64,000 nucleotides of DNA, taken from the NCBI GenBank assembly GCA_963785245.1, contig CAWAUO010000017.1:62001-126000 (forward strand), read 5' to 3'. The position numbers and the translations under genes were made by a program. The stretch is from JAHEEL01 sp963785245 (GTDB taxonomy: Bacteria > Actinomycetota > Acidimicrobiia > Spongiisociales > UBA5794). Below, in pieces: positions 9,312-18,376 of this stretch. Each line of letters begins with the position of its first letter. Positions within the stretch are counted from its first letter, which is position 1. The notes beneath the pieces are model-generated. The model saw only the letters and a list, made by a program, of their open reading frames with translations, did no database searches and had not been told where the DNA came from.

Positions 9312-10132
9312 GGGGAGCTGTCCTTTTGGATGGTGAGTTCGCCGGCCTGGATCATGTTCCGGCTCCTGGTGATCAGATCGCGATACGAGGTGCCCTCCAG
9401 TGTCGTCTCCTCGGCAGCGGTGAGCGCCAGACCGAGGACCGGGGCGAGCGAAGCACCCGTCACGAGAACATCGGCTTCGGCGGCGACGCGTGGCCGTTCT
9501 GCGACACCGGTGAACCCCACGAAGAGGTCGACGTCGGGTGCGGCGACGAGATCGCTCACCCCATCACCGACGAGCATCGAGCGCCCATCGGCGCCGCCCA
9601 GCATCTCTCGAGCAATGATGGACTTGCCGTTGGCCCGAGCGAGGGGACTCGACACGGTGGTCAGATAGCGGTCGTCGGCGCCTCCGGATCTCGGCTCCGT
9701 CACCGATGCACCGGAGACCGTCTGGTAGCGGATGGCGACGGCCCGAATGTGGTTGTCCGGCACACCGAGCCACGCGCCGAACGGCCGCACCGCATCGAAG
9801 AGTCCACCCGAGATGATGAAGACCTGCTTGCCGGCCGCGTGCAGCGCTTGGATGACCTCACGGGCATCGGCCACCACCGCCTCGCGGTAGCGATCGGCGA
9901 TCGCGACGATATCGGCCCGTGTCGGTTTCAGCATCTCGAGACGCCGGTCGTAGACCTGCTCGAGGGGCACATCTCCACCCATGGCAGCATCGGTCAGTGC
10001 CTTGATCTCGTCGTACCGGCCACCGATGCGAGCGAGTTCGTCGATGCCCTCGATCGCCGACAGCGTGCTGTCACAGTCGAGAATGATGGATTGGAACCCC
10101 CGCCACTCGTTCGGTAGTGCTGCGGTGTCCAT
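9308..10132 (-). CDS. serB: Phosphoserine phosphatase (HAD family)
   Basis: Last enzyme of serine synthesis, hydrolysing phosphoserine. At 274 aa it has HAD motif I ILDCDSTLS (nucleophile D19, acid D21), FIISGG (motif II) and the motif III/IV region LVGDGVSDLVAAPDVDLFVGF. It lacks an ACT extension. It sits upstream of serA with a 4-bp ATGA overlap and nine bases after the ATPase stop. The serA-serB pair faces serC, giving the full three-step pathway in 3.5 kb. Assignment as SerB rather than another HAD phosphatase rests on motifs plus this context. Confidence 0.9.
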   Translation of the reverse strand: MDTAALPNEWRGFQSIILDCDSTLSAIEGIDELARIGGRYDEIKALTDAAMGGDVPLEQVYDRRLEMLKPTRADIVAIADRYREAVVADAREVIQALHAAGKQVFIISGGLFDAVRPFGAWLGVPDNHIRAVAIRYQTVSGASVTEPRSGGADDRYLTTVSSPLARANGKSIIAREMLGGADGRSMLVGDGVSDLVAAPDVDLFVGFTGVAERPRVAAEADVLVTGASLAPVLGLALTAAEETTLEGTSYRDLITRSRNMIQAGELTIQKDSSP

Positions 10133-10141
10133 GATGCAGGG

Positions 10142-12889
10142 TCAGCGACCAGCGACGGACCGCTGCCGCCACTTCCAGAGTTCAGCCGCCAGGATGATCA
10201 CGGCGGCTGCCGACAGCGAGATGAGCAGGTCCTTCCCGCTGAGCCCTACCGTGCCGAAGATCTCCTGGAAGAGCGGCACGTAGATCAGCGCGAAGTGGGC
10301 AACGATCCCGCTGCCGACCGCTCCAAGCATGGCTCGATTGGAGAACAGACTGGTCGAGAACAGCGACCGCTTCTCGGTCCGCACCTCGAGCGCCAGCGCC
10401 AATTGGGCGAAGATCAGCGTCGTGAAGAGCATGGTCTGCCAGGCCGGGTCGTCGATGTTCCATGCGTACCAGCCAACGATCAGCGACACGATGGCCATCA
10501 ACGCCCCGAAGGATCCGATGTACTGGACCACACCACCACCGAAGATCGTCTCGCTCGCGGAGCGCGGCGGTCGATCCATCACGTCATCCTCGGCAGGTTC
10601 GACACCAAGGGCGAGGGCAGGGAGACCATCCGTGATGAGGTTCATCCACAGGATCTGCAGCGGCAGCAGTGGAATTGGCAGGCCGAGGAAGGGGCCCACG
10701 ATCATCACGGCGAGTTCGGAGGCGTTGCAGGTCAGGAGGTATCTGATGAACTTGCGGATGTTGTCGTAGATGACGCGGCCTTCTTCGACCGCAGCGACGA
10801 TCGTGGCGAAGTTGTCGTCGAGCAGCACCATGTCGGCGGCTTCCTTCGACACGTCCGTTCCGGTGATGCCCATGGCGACGCCGATGTCGGCCCGCTTCAA
10901 CGCCGGGGCATCGTTGACGCCGTCGCCGGTCATCGCCGTCGGCGTACCATCCGCCCGGTAGGCGGAGATGAGTCGCAGTTTGTGCTCCGGAGAGACGCGA
11001 GCGAAGACGGAGTTCGTCTGGATCGCCTCGACGAGGTCGTCCTCGCTCATCTGATCGAGTTCGGCGCCCGTGATGAATCCGCCATTCGGGTCGATGCCGA
11101 CCTCGGTGGCGATGTGGCGTGCGGTCAACGGGTGGTCGCCCGTGATCATCACGGTGCTGATACCGGCGGCCTTCGCCTTCGCAACGGCATCGGATACTTC
11201 GGAGCGAGGCGGGTCCATCAAGCCGAATAGGCCGATGAAGACGAGACGCTGCTCTGCATCATCTTCGTCGGGCGGGGCGTCCCACCCGCGAGCCGCGACG
11301 GCAAGGATGCGAGTGCCGGTGGCGGCAATCGATTCGGTGCGGTCGACGATCCGTCTGGACCATTCGTCGGTCATCGGTTCGATCGAGCCTGCGACCAGCA
11401 CCGATTCCGACGCGTCGATCACTCGTTCCACAGCACCTTTCATGAAGGAGGCTGCCGTCGTATCCGGCGGGAAGACGGTTGCGATGCCATCGACCCATGC
11501 CGGCAAGGACGGCGGCACCGAGTGAATGGTCGTCATCCGCTTGCGGGTGGAGTCGAAAGGCACCTCGCCGATGCGCGGGAAGAGATCCTCGAGGGCCGGC
11601 TTCGGGATTTCGAGCTCCGCCGCGGCGAGCACAATGGCCGTCTCGGTCGGGTCCCCAACCGATCGATAGCCATTGTCGGTCGTCGTAAGCGTTGCGTCGT
11701 TGCAGAGCGCCCCGGTCGCGAGCGCCGCCTCGAGGCCCGGGGCGATGGCGTCGGCACCGATCTCGGTAGGGGTGAGCGGTCCGCTGCTCTCACCGGTCAG
11801 CATCACTTCCTCGTTGGCAAGGTCGAGCACGGTCACGGTCATCCGATTCTCGGTGAGAGTGCCGGTCTTGTCCGAGCAAATCACCGAGACGGACCCGAGC
11901 GTCTCGACGGCCGGGAGACGGCGGATCAGGGCCCGCCGCTTGAGCATGCGCTGGGCACCGAGCGATAGGGCGATCGTCACCACGGCCGGCATGGCCTCAG
12001 GGATCGCAGCGACCGCGAGGCTGACGGATGTGAGCAGCATCGTCTCCACGGTCTCGCCCTGAGCGATACCGATGGCGAACAGGAGGCCCACGATCCCCAG
12101 AGCGACCACGGCCAGCACCTTGGCGAGATGGTCGAGGCGACGCTGAAGCGGTGTGCGTTCCTCTTCGACCGACTGCAGGAGTCCTGCGATGCGGCCGAGT
12201 TCGGTCTGCATGCCGGTGTCGGTCACCGCAAGTACACCGCGGCCGCGGGTGACGGTGGTGCCCCGGTAGACGGTATTGCGCCGATCGGCGACGGCCGCCT
12301 CAGACCGATAGACCTTGTCGGCGTCCTTGCCAACGGGGACCGACTCGCCGGTGAGGGGGGCCTCCTCGACGTCGAGGTTGACCGCTTCGACCAGGCGGCC
12401 ATCGGCCGGAATGATGTTTCCTGTCTCGAGAACGACGATATCCCCCGGCACGAGGTCGCTCGACGTAGTCAGGACGGTGATGCCGGACCGGACGACCGTC
12501 ACCTCGGGAACCGACATGCGCTTGAGCGCTGCCATGGCCTCCTCGGCCTTCTTCTCCTGGACGAACCCCATGACGGCGTTGAGGATGATGATCGCGAGGA
12601 TGGCGACGGCCTCGATCCAATCCTCCAGGAACGCCGAGATCACCGCCGCGACGACGAGGATGACCGTGAAGAGGTCCCTGAACTGGGAGAGGAAGATCTG
12701 TAGCGATGAGCGCCCGCCACGATCCTCGAGCTCGTTGGGGCCGTAGGTGGTGAGGCGCGCCGCTACCTCCTGTTCCGAGAGGCCTTCGCGTGATGATCCA
12801 AGCTCGGCCAGCGACGTGTCGATGTCGACCTGGTACCAGGCCGTATCCGATGCGATGGCTCTGGCGGGCATGCAGGAACGATAGGACAT
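10142..12889 (-). CDS. P-type cation ATPase, P2A (Ca2+-type)
   Basis: A 915-aa inner-membrane pump. In order: N-terminal cation ATPase domain (residues about 18-85), actuator domain with APLTGES (178-183), the M4 motif PEAMPAVVT (297-305), phosphorylation site ICSDKTGTLTENRM with Asp340, the nucleotide domain, and TGDGVNDAPALKRADIGVAMG before the last six membrane helices. It resembles prokaryotic calcium ATPases. The M4 motif usually reads PEGLP in that group, and PEAMP is a variant that could affect ion choice. A second ATG lies six codons in; GAGG abuts the first ATG. It ends 9 bp before serB. Confidence 0.93.
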   Translation of the reverse strand: MSYRSCMPARAIASDTAWYQVDIDTSLAELGSSREGLSEQEVAARLTTYGPNELEDRGGRSSLQIFLSQFRDLFTVILVVAAVISAFLEDWIEAVAILAIIILNAVMGFVQEKKAEEAMAALKRMSVPEVTVVRSGITVLTTSSDLVPGDIVVLETGNIIPADGRLVEAVNLDVEEAPLTGESVPVGKDADKVYRSEAAVADRRNTVYRGTTVTRGRGVLAVTDTGMQTELGRIAGLLQSVEEERTPLQRRLDHLAKVLAVVALGIVGLLFAIGIAQGETVETMLLTSVSLAVAAIPEAMPAVVTIALSLGAQRMLKRRALIRRLPAVETLGSVSVICSDKTGTLTENRMTVTVLDLANEEVMLTGESSGPLTPTEIGADAIAPGLEAALATGALCNDATLTTTDNGYRSVGDPTETAIVLAAAELEIPKPALEDLFPRIGEVPFDSTRKRMTTIHSVPPSLPAWVDGIATVFPPDTTAASFMKGAVERVIDASESVLVAGSIEPMTDEWSRRIVDRTESIAATGTRILAVAARGWDAPPDEDDAEQRLVFIGLFGLMDPPRSEVSDAVAKAKAAGISTVMITGDHPLTARHIATEVGIDPNGGFITGAELDQMSEDDLVEAIQTNSVFARVSPEHKLRLISAYRADGTPTAMTGDGVNDAPALKRADIGVAMGITGTDVSKEAADMVLLDDNFATIVAAVEEGRVIYDNIRKFIRYLLTCNASELAVMIVGPFLGLPIPLLPLQILWMNLITDGLPALALGVEPAEDDVMDRPPRSASETIFGGGVVQYIGSFGALMAIVSLIVGWYAWNIDDPAWQTMLFTTLIFAQLALALEVRTEKRSLFSTSLFSNRAMLGAVGSGIVAHFALIYVPLFQEIFGTVGLSGKDLLISLSAAAVIILAAELWKWRQRSVAGR

Positions 12890-13197
12890 CCTCGGTGCTG
12901 GCGATCAACGGAGCACCGTCGGGCCGGAGTCGCTCGACCCAGCTCGCGGCCAGCCGATCAACCCCGGCCGACGGGAGGCGTCGGACATCGCCTGAATGAG
13001 CGAGGTCGCGGCAGGCTCGGGCCGGTGGCGACGGAATGAACGGGTCGTTGACCTCTTTCGGGCGGCTCGATGACGGACTGAAGTCGGTTTGCCGCTACGG
13101 TTTCGGCGTTCGAACGTGCCGGGTGGAGCGATCGTTGGGAAGGTGATGGAACCATGGGCGACAACTCCGGCGGAACGACCGATCCCGGCAACGCCAG
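12890..13197. other. Intergenic stretch without a recognisable gene
   Basis: About 308 bp between divergent genes. Short open frames here have no family look and are treated as chance. I see no clear promoter pair, terminator or RNA fold. Confidence 0.5.
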
Positions 13198-13755
13198 ATG
13201 ACTGCCCACGTTCCTCGCTCCGCCGCGAATGCGATGCCGTATCAGTTTGTCGGCAGCGCAAGTGTCCGGAGAGTCGGCCGCGTTGGATTCCCCGTTTTCG
13301 AGTTGGTGCGGGACAGTGAGGTACTGGCGCGCCTTGGGCGAACGGGATGGTTCAAGATCTACCTGTGGTCGGGCCAGCGGATCGAGCTCTCGGACGGAGC
13401 GCGGTGGAAGTTGCGTTCGATCGGAGCCCACGGAGGAATCTCTCCCCTCATCGTGGATGCGGGAGGGAGAAAGGTCGCGATCGCGGGTCTACGGGATGGG
13501 TGCTACGGCATCAGTGGGAGAGACTTCGCGTGCGCCCTGTATCCCGCGCACAAGCCACGGATAGGCCGCGCCAACGGATGGATCCTCCGCGAGTTCGAGC
13601 AGGAACTCGCGCTGATCACTCGGCACCCGCTCTCGGTCGAGGCGGCGGCACCGGTGCATCTCGGCGCAGTGCTCCTCTCGTTCGCGCTCGTCCGATATGG
13701 CCTCCCGGATGAGGCAACACCGGGTGTCCCGGCGTTCCGCTGGGGGCGGACCTAG
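13198..13755 (+). CDS. Hypothetical protein
   Basis: A 185-aa soluble protein that I do not recognise. The middle (WFKIYLWSGQRIELSDGARWKLRSIGA) looks like beta-strands rich in aromatics. There is a conserved-looking GYGIS-type segment (CYGISGRDF) and a hydrophobic C-terminal helix (AAPVHLGAVLLSFALVRYG). No signal peptide is evident. Codon use matches its neighbours and the opposite-strand frame is poor, so it is probably real. Neither the ATG at 13198 nor the one at 13234 has a good ribosome site. It stands alone between the divergent ATPase gene and the convergent M20 gene. Confidence 0.55.
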   Translation: MTAHVPRSAANAMPYQFVGSASVRRVGRVGFPVFELVRDSEVLARLGRTGWFKIYLWSGQRIELSDGARWKLRSIGAHGGISPLIVDAGGRKVAIAGLRDGCYGISGRDFACALYPAHKPRIGRANGWILREFEQELALITRHPLSVEAAAPVHLGAVLLSFALVRYGLPDEATPGVPAFRWGRT

Positions 13756-13843
13756 AACGTCCCCGCCGGGGCAGCAAAGGAGTGCTTCGCAAGGAGGCGG
13801 GCACACTGATCTTCGCTGTCCGAGTGCTCGGTGCCGGCCTCGC

Positions 13844-15007
13844 CTACGATTCCGTGAGACCGCGCCCTAGCTCGCTCCAGCGATCGCCCTCGGCCAGGTC
13901 GATGACCGTCATCGCCATGGCGAGGGCCCCGTCGGTGATGGCCTCCTGTCCCGAAGGTGTCAGCGTGTGTGCCGCGAACTCCTTCTGGTGATTGACGGCC
14001 GGTGCGGCGTCGATGTTGAGCATCGGGTGAATCGTCGGCACCTCGTACGACACGTTCGCCATGTCGGTGGAACCGGTCGCCGCGAGGTCGAACTCGAAGC
14101 CGCGGTGCATCGGGCGACCAATGGCGGCGGAGTTCTCCGCGTAGAGGTCGGCCATCACCGGATTTGGGAGCATGTCGGTGTAGGCGTGGCCGCGCACCTT
14201 CACGTCCAGCGAACAGCCGGTGGCGAGGGCAGCCCCTTCGAAGCAGGCGAGGACCTTGGCATACAGCTCTTCCATCCGTTCCTTCGTGAAGGCCCGGACG
14301 TACCAGGACATCGACGTGAACGCCGGGATGACATTGGGGACGTCGCCACCATGGGTGATCACGCCGTGGATCTTGTCGGTCGGGTAGATCGCCTGGCGCA
14401 GTGTCGAGACGTTCACATAGGCCTGCACCGCCGCATCGAGGGCGTTGATCCCCACCTGCGGCTTGAACGCCGCGTGGGACTCCTTGCCGTGGAACCCGAC
14501 ATCGAACTGGGTGACCGCCAGGAAGTTCTTGTCGACCACGTCGTCATTGGCGGGGTGAACCATCATGGCGGCGGCGACGTCCGTGAACGCGCCGGCGTTG
14601 ATGAGGTCGACCTTGCCGCCGTATGCCTCTTCGGCAGGCGTTCCGAGCACCGTGACGCGGATACCGAGATCATCGACAAGCGGTGCGAGAGCGATGCCGG
14701 CGCCGATGGCGGCAGTCGCGATGATGTTGTGCCCACAGGCATGCCCGACCTCTGGAAGGGCGTCGATCTCGGCGCAGATGACGACTTTGGGCCCGGTCGA
14801 TCCCACACGGGCAGCGAATGCGGTCTCGAGACCGTACGCCGGGTACTCAACCTCGAAACCCTTGCCCGAGAGGTACTCCACGAGCTTGGCGGACGTCTCG
14901 CGCTCCTCGTAGGCGATCTCCGGGTGGTCGTACATCCACTGAGAGAGATCGCGAAGCTCACCCTCGACCTGGCTGATGGAGTCGCGCGCTGTGTCTTTCC
15001 TGCTCAT
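13844..15007 (-). CDS. M20 family metallo-amidohydrolase (AbgB/M20D-like)
   Basis: A 387-aa cytosolic zinc hydrolase of the M20 peptidase clan. Metal-site landmarks are ICAEIDALPEVGHACGHN (HACGHN at about 112-117), GTPAEEAYGGK with the catalytic Glu pair, and a C-terminal NIDAAPAVNHQKEF. A lid/dimerisation domain lies between residues about 180 and 290 (FHGKESHAAFKPQVGINALDA). The family cleaves aminoacyl or p-aminobenzoyl-glutamate-type amides; the substrate is not predictable here. Its start is divergent from the AhpD-like gene, with a GAGGTG ribosome site about ten bases before the ATG. Confidence 0.9.
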   Translation of the reverse strand: MSRKDTARDSISQVEGELRDLSQWMYDHPEIAYEERETSAKLVEYLSGKGFEVEYPAYGLETAFAARVGSTGPKVVICAEIDALPEVGHACGHNIIATAAIGAGIALAPLVDDLGIRVTVLGTPAEEAYGGKVDLINAGAFTDVAAAMMVHPANDDVVDKNFLAVTQFDVGFHGKESHAAFKPQVGINALDAAVQAYVNVSTLRQAIYPTDKIHGVITHGGDVPNVIPAFTSMSWYVRAFTKERMEELYAKVLACFEGAALATGCSLDVKVRGHAYTDMLPNPVMADLYAENSAAIGRPMHRGFEFDLAATGSTDMANVSYEVPTIHPMLNIDAAPAVNHQKEFAAHTLTPSGQEAITDGALAMAMTVIDLAEGDRWSELGRGLTES

Positions 15008-15025
15008 GTTGGATACACCTCGTCC

Positions 15026-15045
15026 CTACTCAGCTACTCAGCTAC
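15026..15045. repeat. Tandem AGCTACTC-type tract
   Basis: CTACTCAGCTACTCAGCTAC, two and a half copies of an 8-mer, in the divergent M20/AhpD-like spacer. Similar 7-8-mer tracts occur near 38125, 42103, 55615 and 60741. Confidence 0.45.
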
Positions 15046-15160
15046 AGCCCGCGAGGCTACACGGCCTCCACAGACCCACATCCGGGCGCGACCGCACCGC
15101 GGAATGCGGATGGCCGGCATTGGCTTGAACCTCGTAGCATTGCGCCAAACAGGAGGTGCC

Positions 15161-15508
15161 ATGGGTGAGTATCAGGACGAACTCAAGAAGATCGCTCCGG
15201 CGACGCAGGAACTGCGGGAGCACATCCCGGAGGTCTATGAAGGCTTCGCGACCATCCACCGCGCGGTCTATCAGGATGGCGCCCTTTCGGGCGGTCTCAA
15301 GGAGCTGATCGCCGTCGGCATCGCCATCAACAAGGGCTGCCTTGGATGCATCGCCAGCCACACTCGTGGTGCGGCGCGCAAGGGCGTCACTGAGGCACAG
15401 ATGGCTGAGACCATCGGCGTGGCAATCCAGATGGGTGGCGGACCGGCCTCCATCTACGGACCGCAGGCGTGGGACTCGTTCAAGGAATTCAAAGAGCGCT
15501 ACGGATGA
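15161..15508 (+). CDS. Carboxymuconolactone decarboxylase / AhpD-like protein
   Basis: A 115-aa all-helical protein of the CMD superfamily. KGCLGCIASHTRGA contains the redox CxxC (C60, C63) with the downstream His67 (CxxCxxxH) that AhpD-type alkylhydroperoxidases use, so a thiol peroxidase-like role is likelier than lactone decarboxylation. A strong AGGAGGTGCC precedes the ATG. Its TGA overlaps the lgt ATG (ATGA), so the two are translationally coupled, although no functional link is known. Confidence 0.9.
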   Translation: MGEYQDELKKIAPATQELREHIPEVYEGFATIHRAVYQDGALSGGLKELIAVGIAINKGCLGCIASHTRGAARKGVTEAQMAETIGVAIQMGGGPASIYGPQAWDSFKEFKERYG

Positions 15509-16455
15509 TCCCGCTGCTCGCCTCCATCCCGTCACCGTCTCGAAACGTCATCGAGATCGGCCCGTTGACGATCCACTTCTACGGCATCATGATCGCCATC
15601 GGCGTCATCGTCGCCGTCATGGTCGCACGCCGCCGGTATGAGCGCTACGGCGGGAGCGGCGAGATGGTCGAGCGAGTCTCGATCTGGACCGTCATCATCG
15701 GCTTCCTGGGGGCGCGCCTCGGCTACGTCACCACCCACACCGGTGACTTCGTCGATCAGCCGTGGGAGGTCTTTTTCATCTGGAAAGGTGGGCTCGCCAT
15801 CTACGGAGGCCTCATCGCAGGGACGATCGCTGCGGTGTTCCTGCTCCGCAGGTGGAGGGGCGACGTTTTCGCGTTCGGCGATGCCGTGGCCGTGGGTCTC
15901 CCGCTGGCACAGGTGATCGGCCGGATCGGCAACTACTTCAACCAGGAGCTGTTCGGCACGCCGTCGGATCTCCCGTGGGCGGTCGAGATCGAGGCGAGGA
16001 TCGCCGACGCGGCCGGGTATCCGGGCTCCACGACGTTCCATCCGACGTTCCTCTACGAGGCCTTGTGGAATCTGTTCATCACCGCCGGCGTGATCTTGTG
16101 GCTCGAGAAGCGAGGGAAGCTCTTCAAGGGTGCGTCGATCGCGGTGTACCTGATCCTCTACGGGATCGGTCGATTCCTGATGGAGTTGATGCGTACCGAC
16201 ACCACCTTCCGCTTCCTCGGCCTCAGCCGCAACGGCTGGGTCTCGGTCGGAGCCGTGATCGTCGGTGCGGTGCTGTTCTGGTGGATGCAGCAACGTCGCG
16301 AGGTGCGGACCCTGGTTGGGCCGCCCGTGTTCATCGCTCCGGGAGCTGAGACCGTACCGGCGACCGTTGATACCGAAGAGGAAGACGAAGGCGACGAACA
16401 CGGCGACGAGGACGCGGCCTCGGACGACTCGGTGGCGACCGACCCGCCTAGCTGA
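15505..16455 (+). CDS. lgt: Prolipoprotein diacylglyceryl transferase
   Basis: A 316-aa polytopic membrane enzyme that transfers diacylglycerol to the lipobox Cys of prolipoproteins. HFYGIMIAIG at the N-terminus, GGLAIYGGLIAG, and the Lgt signature GRIGNYFNQELFG are present, with about seven membrane helices. The C-terminus (about 45 aa) is a highly acidic cytosolic tail of Asp/Glu runs, longer than in E. coli Lgt and typical of actinobacteria. The start is the ATG in the ATGA overlap with the AhpD-like gene. Its clients in this window are the lipoproteins at 24647, 38152 and 57004. Confidence 0.97.
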   Translation: MIPLLASIPSPSRNVIEIGPLTIHFYGIMIAIGVIVAVMVARRRYERYGGSGEMVERVSIWTVIIGFLGARLGYVTTHTGDFVDQPWEVFFIWKGGLAIYGGLIAGTIAAVFLLRRWRGDVFAFGDAVAVGLPLAQVIGRIGNYFNQELFGTPSDLPWAVEIEARIADAAGYPGSTTFHPTFLYEALWNLFITAGVILWLEKRGKLFKGASIAVYLILYGIGRFLMELMRTDTTFRFLGLSRNGWVSVGAVIVGAVLFWWMQQRREVRTLVGPPVFIAPGAETVPATVDTEEEDEGDEHGDEDAASDDSVATDPPS

Positions 16456-18376
16456 AGCCGCGGTCGGCTAGTTGGCCCCGGGCCTCGGGATCGTCGAGCA
16501 TCCGCCGGAGCGCAACCACCGCAGGACGGTCTGAGCGGTCCTCTCGGACGGCCAGGTCGTAGCGTTCGTTCGCGACGAACCGGAAGCTGAGATCGGCCGC
16601 ATCCGCCACTGTCTCGAGCGTCATACCCCAGTCTGCGCGTCGCTGTTGGATCGCCGCCGCGACCCCGTTGTGTGTCTTCGCCTGGTGGAGGTACCCCGGT
16701 GGCCGGTGTCCGTCGAGTACTCCGTCGATGAGGATTCGCGTGCCGCTCCCCGGGTTCCGATTGACCATGCGATGGCGATCGCTGCGGATTTCGTCGAGCA
16801 GGTCGACGCCTGCAGCGGCCAGGATTGGGTCATCGATGCGGTAGGCGATGCCCTGGCGACGATCGTATCCCGGGATGAGCTCAACGCCCGGGGGGAGGAA
16901 CGCCTGGTTGTAGATGCCGGTCGCGGCGTCGAGGAGGTGGGTGCCGCCAACATCGCCTTCTCCGCGCCCGAGTGCAGCCAACCCGGCGGTCGAGCCCACG
17001 AAGATTGCCTTGATGCGGAATCCCTCGTCGGCCAGGAGGCCGAGGAGGTAGTCGAGACCGACACAGTGGCTCCCGATGACTACGAGGTCGTGTGTGCGCA
17101 CCTGGCTGCTCAACAGTCGGACGGTGACCGGAGCCCCTTCGGGGACGTATTCAGTTGCTGCCGGGATCCGAATGAAGCCGTCGGCTCGCCCGAACGCCGT
17201 CACGCTGCCGGATCCTGCTCCAAGCGGATAGGCGGCCAGGCCGTCCGTGCCGTCGACGAGATCGACCAGTGAGTACTCGGCACGGCCGGGGACCGACGTG
17301 ATGCGCAGCGGAGCGAACGCCTCAACCGTTTGTACTGCATCGTCTGGCATGCCGGAGAGTCGGCGCAGCAACGGTGCCACGAACTCGTGGAAGGTGAAGA
17401 CGGCTGAGGTGGGGAAGCCGGGAAGGACGACCACCGGCGTGCCCGCGATGACGGAGAGCAGGACCGGCTTGCCGGGCTTCAGGGCGACACCGTGCACGAC
17501 GATGCCGGGGGAGTGCGGGAGGCGCTCCGCCAAGCGGGCCACGGCATCGGCATTGATGTCGCCTTCACCTTTCGAGGTGCCTCCCGAGAGCAGCACGACG
17601 TCAACGGCCTCTTGGCCGGTGATCAGCGCCTCGAGGGTCGACTCGACCAGAGCGAGGTCATCCGGGGCGATGCCGGCGGCAATCGGCTCGCACCCGAGTT
17701 CGCGAATCGCGTCGAGTAGCATCGGCTGATTCGAGTCCGGCACCTGGGCGACACGGGGGATCGACCCGGGTGGGACGATCTCATCCCCGGTTGACAGCAC
17801 GGCCACCCGCGGTCGGGCCACGACGTCGACCGACGCCGACCCGACGGCGGCCAGCACCGCGGTATCGCGTGACGTCAGCACGATGCCACGCCGGAGCACG
17901 GTGTCGCCGCGACCGACGTCGGATCCGGCGAACGAGATGTTCGACCCGGGAGCGACGGAGCGCGATAGAACGATCCCGCCTTCGGTCGGTTCGGTGTACT
18001 CGACCATCACGACTGCGTCGGTGCCGCGGGGCACGACGCCGCCGGTTGCGATCTGAACGGCGGTCCCGGGCGGTGCTTCGAAGTCGTCCGGTGGGGCATC
18101 ACCCGCAGCGAGCGTGACCGGGGAGACGGCAACCGCGACCGGGTCGAGCTCTTCGGCCCCGTACGTGTCCACCGCACGGACCGCGTATCCGTCGACGTTG
18201 CTGCGATCGAACCCGGGGACGTCGACCTTCGCGATCACGTCTTCGGCGAGGACACGGCCGTGGGCATATTCGAGAGCAACCGCTTCCGTGCATGGGTTCA
18301 GGTGCGCACATGCCGTTCGAAAGACGTCGTGGGCGACATCCTCGTCGACGACGTTGAGGAACTGTCGCTGCTTCAT
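16448..18376 (-). CDS. MoeA-type molybdopterin metal transferase fused to a PBP-like domain
   Basis: A 642-aa two-part protein. Residues about 1-420 are a MoeA domain (RSNVDGYAVRA, PGSNISFAGSDV, LSTGDEIVPPG, LSGGTSKGEGD, VLPGFPTSAVFTF), which inserts metal into molybdopterin. Residues about 430-642 are a periplasmic-binding-protein-like domain without signal peptide (LVVIGSHCVGLDYLL, HRMVNRNPGSGTRILID, THNGVAAAIQQRRADWGM), as in MoeA/LysR-substrate-domain fusions. The ATG at 18376 overlaps the stop of the upstream moeA (ATGA). Sensing or choosing the oxyanion (molybdate or tungstate) is a reasonable inference for the extra domain, not shown. It ends 8 bp inside the convergent lgt. Confidence 0.92.
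   Translation of the reverse strand: MKQRQFLNVVDEDVAHDVFRTACAHLNPCTEAVALEYAHGRVLAEDVIAKVDVPGFDRSNVDGYAVRAVDTYGAEELDPVAVAVSPVTLAAGDAPPDDFEAPPGTAVQIATGGVVPRGTDAVVMVEYTEPTEGGIVLSRSVAPGSNISFAGSDVGRGDTVLRRGIVLTSRDTAVLAAVGSASVDVVARPRVAVLSTGDEIVPPGSIPRVAQVPDSNQPMLLDAIRELGCEPIAAGIAPDDLALVESTLEALITGQEAVDVVLLSGGTSKGEGDINADAVARLAERLPHSPGIVVHGVALKPGKPVLLSVIAGTPVVVLPGFPTSAVFTFHEFVAPLLRRLSGMPDDAVQTVEAFAPLRITSVPGRAEYSLVDLVDGTDGLAAYPLGAGSGSVTAFGRADGFIRIPAATEYVPEGAPVTVRLLSSQVRTHDLVVIGSHCVGLDYLLGLLADEGFRIKAIFVGSTAGLAALGRGEGDVGGTHLLDAATGIYNQAFLPPGVELIPGYDRRQGIAYRIDDPILAAAGVDLLDEIRSDRHRMVNRNPGSGTRILIDGVLDGHRPPGYLHQAKTHNGVAAAIQQRRADWGMTLETVADAADLSFRFVANERYDLAVREDRSDRPAVVALRRMLDDPEARGQLADRGFS

Noticed and set aside
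7923..9668. Long plus-strand open frame of 581 codons
   Set aside because: Antisense to serA, whose domains are complete. His/Arg/Asp-rich composition is typical of shadow frames.
12958..13431. 157-codon minus-strand frame in the ATPase/hypothetical spacer
   Set aside because: It is largely antisense to the hypothetical gene, Ser/Pro/Arg-rich, and without a ribosome site.
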